Origin: Smittium culicis | Lineage: Eukaryota; Kickxellomycota; Harpellomycetes; Harpellales; Legeriomycetaceae | Direction of reading: 5' to 3' | Assembly (NCBI GenBank): GCA_001970855.1 | Contig: LSSN01001483.1 | Coordinates: 1-20,138, forward strand | Length of the DNA stretch: 20,138 nucleotides | In this document: piece after piece, positions 10,698 to 19,029 of the stretch | How positions within the stretch are numbered: the first letter of the stretch is position 1 | Layout: every line of letters starts with the position of its first letter | Notes under the pieces: model-generated | Seen by the model: the letters and a program-made list of their open reading frames with translations, nothing else | What the model was told of the DNA's origin: nothing | The model's database searches: none | Position numbers and translations under genes: made by a program

Positions 10698-12416
10698 ATG
10701 TAAAAATTAATATCAATATCAATCTGTGAAAAAATTGAAGCACTCTATGTGCTTCAGAGCGGAAATAATGAATCTAATGTAGCAAAAATTAAATGAATAA
10801 ATGGAATTAATTTGAGATTTTTAATTAAAAACTCTGTAAAAATTAGAATTACAGATAAATTTTTATCTAAAATTAACGAAAAAAGAATTTTTGCCCAAGA
10901 ATTTAATCAATTTCTAATTTATAAAAGTAAATAAATAGTGGACATATATAAAAGAAAAAAAAGTTGCAGATACAACTGATACTATTAGCCAACAAGATAT
11001 TATAATTTTATAGGTGATAAACTTGAAATTTCAGGGAGCAGAAAAAATCAATTTTGTATCCAGCTGGGGATGTTTTGATAATTTTAAGCGCGGAAAGGAA
11101 CTTCATAGTACAATATTTACAGGAGAGGCTGCAAGTGGTCATCATATTGCTTCTAGAGGTTTTCCTAACTATTTGAGCAAAATAATTTCAGAAGATGGAT
11201 AGATACCTTGACAGGTAATCCATATTATTTTTTTTAATAATATTAGATTGAATTGAATTGAATTAAATCGAGTTGGATTTATCTGATACTATAGATATTT
11301 AACATTGATAAAATTTACCTATATTAGTAAAAAATTCCAAAAATAACATATGCTTCTTTAGATGAAAAATTTATTTTAGGATTTATGCCTAAAACAGATA
11401 AAGTAACGTTATTACTAGGATAAAATTCTATAGGAGACTGTAAACTAAAACCAATGATAATCCAAGCACTTGAAAATTTTAGAGATTTAAAATCGTGTAA
11501 TAAATATTATCTTTAAGATATTTATAGATTATAAAAAATATATATATGACAATATATATTTTGAATATATTTTGAAAATATTTTGAAAATATTTTATCAA
11601 TGAGCTTAAAAGCGAATTTAAAAGCCATCACAAAAGGATGAAAATTCATTATAAAATCTTTTCAATAATGAATAATGTATAGTTCAATTCAAAGTTTTTA
11701 TAAATATAGTGGATGGAACAGATTTATTTTATTCCTTCAAACACAACCTAATTAAAAAGGTGTGGTTTCTAAATTTAAAGCATACTAATAGAAAAAAATA
11801 TAAAAAACCAAATTATACTGTAAGCTCGGAATCTACTACTTTATCAGATTTTTTGAGTAAATTAAGTATAAAGGATTCAATATGAATAATATCTGAATCA
11901 TGGGTTCTTATATCAGTATATTTTTTGAGTGTGTTCTGGTAAAAAATAATGCGATGGCTAGATGATAGTTTCTTTATAATCAGAATAATTATGTCAGATT
12001 TGAAAATAGGCTGCCTAAATATTGAAACAGCTCTATGCTACAATAATTTACCATAGGAAATATTAATTATAGCCTTTCAATAGTTTATGTCAATTAAATC
12101 GGAAGATATGATAAAAGCGCAGAAAAGATATTAAAGATAAAGATAGAGATAGAGATACCGATACCGATGAAACTGATTCAATTTTTAAGAATAATGATCA
12201 CGATAATACCAATATAGTTTTTGGGTTTGAAAAAGATGTAAAAATTATAAAAAATGATGTAGGAATTTTAGAAAGACATGATAATATTATGCAAAGGGTT
12301 TAGGTAATGATTTAAAGACTCTTAGATCACTTTATCCATATCAGGATATTATAAGCGTTCAAAAAAAAATCGCATTGCTAAATTTTTTTAAATATAAATA
12401 TAAATATTCATCGTAG
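10698..12416 (+). pseudogene. Degenerate pogo/Tigger (jerky, CENP-B-like DDE) transposase
   Basis: Conserved transposase blocks appear in order on the plus strand, broken by stops and frameshifts. Near the start, CEKIEALYVLQSGNNESNVA (from 10725) is the N-terminal helix-turn-helix. FVSSWGCFDNFKRGKELHS and FTGEAASG (11050-11140) match the CENP-B-type second DNA-binding region and the start of the catalytic part. NIDKIYLY (11301-11324) stands for the usual N-x-DETGL-W motif. IPKITYASLDEKF, then GFMPKTDKVTLLLG, a stop, and NSIGDCKLKPMIIQALENF (11334-11480) match the DDE core. FINELKSEFKSHHKRM and then IMNNV (about 11605-11680) match the IMDNAPGH motif with the Asp replaced by Asn. GVVSKFKAY follows, and QKKIALLNFF lies near the C-terminus. 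The in-frame ATG at 10698 is followed at once by TAA. An AT-rich stretch at about 11220-11300 with GAATT repeats interrupts the frame. The first catalytic Asp persists, the second is lost. The copy is old and inactive. Confidence 0.82.
12133..12168 (+). repeat. Paired hexanucleotide repeats
   Basis: Six hexamers occur as three successive pairs: AAAGAT twice, AGAGAT twice, ACCGAT twice. In one frame they read as Asp alternating with Lys, Arg or Thr. They lie in the C-terminal part of the transposase relic and look like replication slippage of an Asp-rich segment. Confidence 0.6.
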
Positions 12417-12743
12417 TTAATTTAAAATTACATAATTTTTATATCTTGTTCGTTGGATATTAAATTTCAGTTAATTAATTAAATTTCATATAATAAAATG
12501 ATAGTATAATTTTCAATATAGCTTATGTTATCATACCAATTAACTCTAGTAAAGTAAACGAATTTAATAGATTTTTATTTTTGATAGTTTCCAAAAAAAA
12601 AAAAAGTTATCATTTAGGGATTAATAAATGATATATTATATATTTTGATCGATTTGATCTAAAAAATAAATAAATAGGACTCTATAAGTTAATTTACAAT
12701 AAGCTTTGATTTTTGTTTCACGTTTTTTTTTTAATAGAGTTAT

Positions 12744-12780
12744 ACTATCGTTTCGGATTTAAATCGAATAAAATGATAGT
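12744..12780. repeat. Imperfect 37-nt palindrome
   Basis: ACTATCGTTT at the left pairs with AAAATGATAGT at the right around a central near-palindrome CGGATTTAAATCG. It lies in the 3' flank of the transposase relic and may be a subterminal repeat of that element or of a smaller one. AAAATGATAGT also occurs at 12496-12506. Confidence 0.45.
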
Positions 12781-13207
12781 GATTTTGGATAAAAATTTTA
12801 TGCCAACGCTTGGGATTTCATATTGTAATCGGTTTGAGGAAATTTAATTAAGCTAATATGAAATGTGTAAAATATATTTTTAATATTTTTATTTATATAT
12901 ATAATAGATAATATAATTCCAAAAAGAGATATAATTTCATAAAAATCTATTATTTTACCGCAAGAGAACTAAAAAAAAATAAAAAAAAGCTCGTATCGTT
13001 TTTTTTTTTGAGTGAATTGCAGTTAAAAGGTGTAACTTACTAATTTCGCCTTCGAAATTTACTTGCTATTTGTGAAATTATTAATATAACATTTATATTT
13101 AATTAGTATAAAATTCTTTTTATTCGCGAGTTTTTATTGCGAAAATTTTTCATGAGTGCATATTTATATAGCTAATGTGTAATTTATGCATAAATTGGAC
13201 CGCTATT

Positions 13208-15103
13208 TTCTTGAATTTTTTTTTTCAAAAAAGCTCACGAATAAAGAGTATTACTTGTAATGTACCTATTTATAAAATTAAAATAAAAATAAAAATAAAA
13301 TTTTTTTTAATTTCTTATTTCTTATTAATTAAGGATTTTTATTATGCTATTATCTGATCATATTTAATTATAATTAAATCGTAAAATATCAATACTTTTA
13401 CAATAAAATTTTAAAAATGTAAAATAGAAAAACGATTTCTAGTAAATTTTTTTTGAAAATTTTTCAGTAAAATCGAGTGACATAAATGACAGAAAAAATT
13501 TTCTCGGCATTAAATATAGGCTTTCTGGATTGAAATTCAGTATTAAAATAAATAAGATCAAATATTTAAGAATAATTATATTTAGGTTATACTATTTTGC
13601 AAAAAAAATAAATGAAATTTTTATATTTAGGATTTTTTTCATATTTAATACTTGTAAAGGATATAAATATTTTTTCTCTATAATAAAAAAAATTTTATCT
13701 TTTATTAATTTCATTATATTTCAAAATAATTAAATGTTTACCTAAATGATGTAACTTTAACTAATATCAAGTCTAAATTAATTAGGTTCCGTTTAAACCT
13801 ATTAATTTTAATAAAATCTAAAATTTGGATATTTATATAATATAGAATTTTATGCAACTTTATTGCTGGTACCCATTGTTCGATAGTTATATCTTAGCCT
13901 TCTGAGGATATATCAGTTTAAATTAATGTATATTTAGATTAAAAATAACATGCTATTTATGAATAGTTATTACAAAATTTTTTAATTGAATATTCCTATA
14001 ATGGCGCTAAAAAAGTGAAAAATTAATACATTCTTTATAAAATGAAATTTACCAACTCTATTGATAGTAAAAATTAATGGTTAAAAATAAAAAAAAATAC
14101 AAAATATATAGTTAAATTCAATTTAAAAATGAAAATTTAAATGGTCAATATACTAAATGCTTATAAACTAGCCAGGAGCTTATTCTGTAATAGCAATATT
14201 TTTTTTGTCTGTTATTTTTTTTTAAATAAAATTGATAACTTTTGTCAGAGAGTAGTTGCAACGCTCGATATAATGAATTTTTAATAAGGTGAAGAGAAAG
14301 TAAACTAACCAGCTAACAATTTTATATTACTGTTAATTTAAAAAAAATTTTTCTTTTGAATTAAAAAGAGTTAATTTTTTATTTGATTATAAATTATGAA
14401 TATAGCTAAAGTAAAAAAATAAATCTAGAAAAAAAGATAAAAAATAATGTACGCTAAAAAAAAAGGCATTTATGATAACGAGGAAAGTTAAAATCAAGTA
14501 TTAATATTCAAACAAAATAAAATTCAACTAATTAGTATTTTTTTTAATACAAAAAAAAAAACAATCAAGCATGTTTCTAAGGCTCTCTATAAAATTATTG
14601 TAAAATAAAATTCTATTTTTTTAAAAGTTTTAAATGCTGAAGCTAATATAAAACTTTAAATTTCAAACCATAATATTTAGTTTATTATTTTATTAATCTA
14701 TTTTCGAACAAATAAATCTTCAAATTCATCACATTAAAATCCTAAATCGAAAATAAAGGTAGTATTATATTAAAATTTAACAAAATTTTACTTGATAAGT
14801 CTTTTTGAAGAATGAATAATAGATAAATATTCTTAAATAAATTTAAATTTTATTAAAAAAATTGATTTTGTGCTAGTTTTTTATTAAGAACAGGGATTTT
14901 TAGTATTTCTTAAAAGCCGTCTGCCTTTTAATTTGAGTTTCAATGAACTATTTATTTATAATAAAATACAAAGTTAATAAAAGGTTATCATTTTGAACTG
15001 AAGAGTAAATTATATTAAGGTGAAATATCATTAAAATATAAGCATTAAATTGCTATTTTTATTAAAGGATCTGTACATTAGTTTAAGCTGTTAGGTTCTA
15101 TAT
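13208..15103. other. Extremely AT-rich desert without a recognisable gene
   Basis: The stretch is dense in stop codons on both strands, with homopolymer runs and an AAAAT microsatellite near 13277-13305. Open frames such as 13175-13357 and 13530-13733 are Ile/Lys/Phe-rich products of composition and have no domain. No transposase motif could be read here, although old element debris is possible. Confidence 0.5.
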
Positions 15104-15495
15104 TTAACCCTTTCCCGTCCAACTCTCTCTAAATAGTTGAATTTAATGATCAGTTTATAATTTATAAGCAGGTTTATTATTTTCTGCTATTCTTCAAAAA
15201 AACGAATTATTATACATATTTCAAAGTTACATTATAACTATCGAATGTATTTGGCTATATTTTGTAGATCAAAAAATAGTCTATCGCCTGTGAAAGGGCT
15301 AATCCTTTTCTGGGCGGTAGACTATTATTGACACACCTAATATAACCAACAATGTTAAATTATAATATTTTAATTCCGAGACTTCAAGAAATATTGGTAT
15401 AATATGAAAAAACAGCAAATAATAAACCTGTTTTTAAATAATAAACGAATCATAAAATTGAATTTTTTAAAGAGTGTCGGACGGGAAAGTGTTGA
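15104..15495. mobile_element. Palindromic miniature element with piggyBac-like ends (TTAA target)
   Basis: The element proper is 15108-15491 (384 bp). The left end begins CCCTTTCCCGTCC and the reverse complement of the right end begins CACTTTCCCGTCC; the outer 26 bases match at 22 positions. The flanks are TTAA (15104-15107) and TTGA (15492-15495), one base from the TTAA target of piggyBac-type elements, whose ends typically start CCC. The similarity continues inward: CAGGTTTATTA at 15169-15179 mirrors 15420-15430 exactly about the element's centre, and a long hairpin sits in the middle. The whole element is therefore two diverged copies of a roughly 190-bp unit in inverted orientation. The central tetramer CTAA (15299-15302) lies between GAAAGGG and TCCTTTTC, like a third TTAA site with element ends on both sides. 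There is no coding capacity. It lies 237 bp upstream of the TTC36-like start codon. Confidence 0.82.
15275..15326. repeat. Central hairpin of the palindromic element
   Basis: 15275-15288 (AATAGTCTATCGCC) pairs with 15313-15326 (GGCGGTAGACTATT), with one T-G wobble. The stem continues with wobbles and one mismatch through GAAAGGG and TCCTTT to a CTAA loop at 15299-15302, about 24 pairs in total. It would be a stable foldback in DNA or RNA. Confidence 0.85.
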
Positions 15496-15727
15496 AACAA
15501 CAACAAAAAAGATTCTTATAGAGGAAGTGTGTGTGGCGCTATAAAATCGACGATGAAATATTGTCCAATAAAATCTCTTAAAAATTCACATGTGACCTTG
15601 GAGGGGGAGGTTTTTTTTTGAACTATAGACCTGAGACCTGGGAACTCAAAACCGAGAAATTTGGACATTATGCACATATCCTACTACAAATTAAGAATCT
15701 ATTAATTCATGCTTTTATATTTTCAAA
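15496..15727 (+). promoter_or_regulatory. Probable promoter and 5' leader of the TTC36-like gene
   Basis: The 232-bp interval is less AT rich than the upstream desert. It contains a TATA-like TATAAAA at 15540-15546, a GGAGGGGGAGG tract near 15600-15610 and the direct repeat GACCTGAGACCTGGG near 15630-15643. Promoter function is inferred from position only. Confidence 0.35.
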
Positions 15728-16542
15728 ATGGGATCGATAAACAATTCTGGGCTATCTAAACACGATTCAAACATTCTAGATGTAATACTAAATGGAGGTG
15801 ATACCAAAGAATTTGCCAGAGACGACATTCTTGGGAACAATTCGAGCTGGTCGATAATCGAAAAAGTTGATCCCAATGTTGAAAGTATAACTTATTAAAT
15901 ATATAAATTCAAGGGATTTTTTAGATGTAGTATTTTAACCTTATATCATAAATCAAAATATACAAATAGGAACTTATACAATAAACACAGAAGTACAAGA
16001 TGAAATACAATCGAAAACCTTAGTCGCGATTTCTAATGCTGAAAGCGGGAATCTCGACGAAGCTATTGAAGTGTTTACAGAATTAATAAATAAATATGCT
16101 TATTTTGCTGAAAATTCAAATAACAGGCAATTCTTATATTATATATAAAAATTTATTTACTTTTTTCGTATTTTGAAATACCAAATCATGAATACTATAT
16201 TTCATTTTATTTTTTGTTAAACCCGTCTAAACGCGCTGAAATCATAAAAATAATAGAGCCCAAGTTTACAGATTAAAAGGTGATACTAAGGCGGCTATGC
16301 ATGACCTAGATATGGCTATTGTTCTTTCAAAGGGTAATCTCTCAGTCAAAGGAAAAGCTTACACACAAAGAGCAATACTTAAAAGAGAACTAGGCGACGA
16401 AAAGGGAAGCTTACTAGACTTTGAAGAGGGAGCGAAGTGTGGAAATGAAATAGCTAAAATGGCATCCGTTCGTGAAAATCCATACGCAAAGATGTGCAGT
16501 GAGATTGTCGCAAAAGCATTAAGTGACTTCAAGCAAAATTAA
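15728..16542 (+). CDS. TTC36-like tetratricopeptide repeat protein, three exons, 199 residues
   Basis: Exons are 15728-15884, 15970-16126 and 16257-16542, and the phases join to a 199-residue frame. The first intron is GT-AG (85 nt). The second is GC-AG (130 nt), with donor AG/GCAATT; no GT in a suitable place keeps the conserved join N103-N104-R105-A106-Q107. The start MGSINNSGLSKHDSNILDVI resembles the N-terminus of TTC36, where a short helix precedes the repeats. TPR-like helices follow at about residues 63-98, 101-131 and 134-166, including GNLDEAIEVF, GDTKAAMHDLDMAI and GDEKGSLLDFEEGA. The C-terminus NPYAKMCSEI matches the family's NPYA motif. Human TTC36 is 189 residues, so length fits. 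TPR proteins are protein-binding scaffolds; the molecular role in fungi is not known to me. A palindromic mobile element lies just upstream. Confidence 0.87.
16127..16256 (+). other. GC-AG intron in the TTC36-like gene
   Basis: The intron starts GCAATT after AACAG and ends AATAATAG before AGCCCAAG. GC-AG introns are the main minor class handled by the standard spliceosome, usually with a strong AG before the GC, as seen here. Using any other nearby donor would destroy the conserved NNRAQ segment. Confidence 0.75.
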
Positions 16543-17195
16543 AGGTTTTACTATCTAAAAACCCTCCACATTGCAAAAAATTAATAAGTTGCATGTATTT
16601 CCTAAATGTATTTTCAGCTTTTATCTTTCATAATGACTTTTTTATTCTAGCTTTTGCTGTATGCTAATAGTCTTAACTCTACTGTATTAATAGTAATATT
16701 AGTATTTTGTAAGAATAAATTACTTTAATTATTTAAAAAACCTATATTAAATGCTATATGCTATTATTATTATTTGAAGTACAACTGCAATTAGATATGA
16801 TTCAGATTAAAGTTTTATAAACCGTTTTTTATTTAAAATACAAAACTCAGCTAAAGTTTTACCTTTTTAAATGTTTACTTTAGATACTAATCACTATTTT
16901 GATACTTCATATCTCTTTAAACATTTTTAAATTTCTTGATAGTATAAATGCTTGGAAGTACACTAGATCAGAGTAAGAATGTTGAAACCTTTCTAATTTA
17001 TACAAATTCAATAAACCATATTATATTCGATTAAAAAGATCTTAATGTATTATTATAGGGGCGATTATGCAGCTTAAACACGCAAACTCTATTTTGGTTG
17101 AGTAAAGATACAACATCAATATATATACATATTTAATTGCCTCCAACGTATATTTACTGTGTACTTTTACATTATATAGAAAAAATAGAGCTATT
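16543..17195. other. Intergenic DNA between the TTC36-like and shugoshin genes
   Basis: AT-rich spacer holding the 3' end of one gene and the promoter of the next. AATAAA at 16714-16719 is a possible polyadenylation signal. No further gene, RNA or repeat is seen. Confidence 0.5.
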
Positions 17196-18642
17196 ATGAA
17201 GCACTTAAATATAACAAAAGCCTTAAATTCCAAGCTAGTATCCCAAAACGCCGAATTGGCAAAAACTGTATCCATGCAAAGAATTCAGCTAAAAAAAAAC
17301 GTAAATGATAATTGCGACATATACACGACCGGAAAAAATGTGAATAAGCACTCGATAATCTATTTTTGCGAATCTTTAAAATAAAAAACAAGACTAATTA
17401 TTACTACATATTACCTACATTTATAAATTTTTTTTCTGGTTTTAGGTTGTTATTTCATTATTAACAAAGTTTATATTAAAGGTAAAAAACATGGAAATAG
17501 AAGAGTTTGCAAATATTTTTGAAAATGCGGATGATTTATCACGCATAATTGGCAAAAACCCTAAACACGTCCACGTTTGTAAAAAGGTATCTACCGACGA
17601 AATTGAATCTTTGGAAGCCGTAGATAATACAGGAACTGTTAGTTATTTAAATCAAATCCCTTCAAAGTTTAAAATTGGTGGAGAATTCAGAAGGAAATCT
17701 GGTCCAAAATCTCCTGGGTTGACAACAATAGCCGAAGATACAGAAGAAAGCGGTATAAAAGTTTATATACGATGCATAAAAAAATAAATTCATATATTTA
17801 TTCACCTGGTAATACTTTTATATTTTAATAGTTTTATATATAGAAAAAAGATCTTTTAGCGATATACATGACTTGGATAATCAAAAAGACCCTGATATTG
17901 GATCGATTACCATAAACGAGAGTTCTCCAAAAAACTATAATAGAAAAATGTCTATAAGGTTTAACAAGAAACCTTGTATAAGAAATAACTTGGGTGAGAG
18001 TATAGCAGTTATCCCCTCTAAGATGTCAGATAGTGTACCATCAAGAAGACCAAAAATATCCACTAGACAGAAAGAAAAAAGTTTATCTGTGGCGGATTTA
18101 AGTCCTTATAGGATATCTCTGAAGGAAATAGAAAAAACAAACGAAGATATTTTAATCGAGCAATGTAAAAAATAAGATTTCCAGACTATATTCAATATAT
18201 TAATTTTATAAATAGCTAGTTTTTAATTCAGATCTTGTAAAATTTGTAGATAATAACATGTCTCAAGGTTCATATGAAATAAACGAAAATATTTCTGCAA
18301 AAACACACGAAGGGCATACAAATGCTGAACAGCCCAAACCTTTACACAACTCAAGCGAATATAGAACCGATATATTGGAAGGTAATAAACAAAATATTCC
18401 AAATTCTCCTAATTTCAATGGCTTTTTAATTATTTTTAGATAGAAAATTTAGGATAAGGAACCACTCAAATAAGCCGAGTTATAAGCTGCCAAGCCTTAA
18501 CAAGTATTTAAAATGTTATCTTACATATATTTTAATTAAATTAGATGCTAGTATAATTCCATTAGAGTCTAAAAGCAATTCTACCATCATATGAATTAGA
18601 AAGCTACGAAAAGGAGACGAGTTTACGTTTTCAGAGCCGTAG
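17196..18642 (+). CDS. SGO1: Shugoshin, six exons, 329 residues
   Basis: Exons are 17196-17300, 17446-17752, 17844-18164, 18232-18381, 18440-18503 and 18600-18642. All five introns are GT-AG (58-145 nt) and all phases agree. Residues 11-60 form a coiled coil beginning NSKLVSQNAELAKTVSMQRI, in the style of the shugoshin N-terminal domain that dimerises and binds PP2A-B56. The middle (about 60-290) is low complexity with many Ser, Lys and Asn. The last two exons join to SYKLPSLNKKLRKGDEFTF (308-326), the basic C-terminal shugoshin motif of the form SYxxPSLNxKLR, known in the family to bind phosphorylated histone H2A at centromeres. Shugoshin protects centromeric cohesin and helps bi-orientation. 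The last exon is only 43 nt. The start codon choice rests on the coiled coil beginning directly after it; a further upstream exon cannot be excluded. Confidence 0.82.
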
Positions 18643-19029
18643 CAAAATAGTCAATCCTTGCATCTAAAAAATAATTCTTTGTCCGATTTTTATTTAATTT
18701 CCTTCTTCGACCGAATTATCTGTTAAATTCTGCTCTTCAAATCTGCTGAGTGCTGATTTGCATAAAAAGCATTGTTTACAATTTCAGAAGACGACATTAT
18801 TTGTCAGATCTGTTTACTTTTATTTTTTTTCTTCTAGTATCAGAAATAAAAATATCAACTTTTGCTTCGTTAACAATAATTAGAAAAAATACTAAAAGCT
18901 TTATAAATAAAATAAAGTCTTCTCTCTCTTGATCGGTTTTCATTTTATTTCATTAATACTTTTACTATACGCTTTTAATCCTGATAGCTTTTATTCAATT
19001 ATACACCTTATTAACAACTTTGTATAAAT
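18643..19029. other. Intergenic region between shugoshin and MCM2
   Basis: About 390 bp of AT-rich DNA containing the shugoshin 3' end and the presumed MCM2 promoter. The open frame at 18750-18932 is compositional. No ACGCGT cell-cycle box was seen in it. Confidence 0.5.

Larger units (their letters stand above)
10336..13200 (+). mobile_element. Possible extent of a decayed pogo/Tigger-type DNA transposon
   Basis: The transposase relic at 10698-12416 needs terminal repeats on each side. A candidate left end begins CAGTTGCGTCCATT at 10336, preceded by ATAGC. The best right-end candidate is AATTGGACCGCTATT ending at about 13207; its reverse complement AATAGCGGTCCAATT shares ATAGC and GTCCA with the left end. 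Internal copies of a GCGAAA-like motif lie near both ends (10430 and 13139). The implied length of about 2.9 kb suits Tigger-like elements, and CAGT is a usual terminus of the group. The match is short and gapped, and the TA target duplication is not clean, so the ends are tentative. Confidence 0.35.

Noticed and set aside
10736..10756. Perfect 8-bp hairpin TGAAGCAC-TCTAT-GTGCTTCA
   Set aside because: It falls in the transposase relic where it encodes part of the conserved IEALYVLQ segment, so a structural role is not needed.
13175..13733. Two Ile/Lys/Phe-rich open frames
   Set aside because: Composition alone explains them; long A/T runs produce such frames.
15104..15495. Tc1/mariner-type miniature element
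   Set aside because: The flanking tetramers are TTAA-like and the ends begin CCCTTT, which fits piggyBac better than TA-flanked families.
17042..17391. Minus-strand open frames
   Set aside because: They overlap shugoshin exon 1 and its flank and lack motifs.
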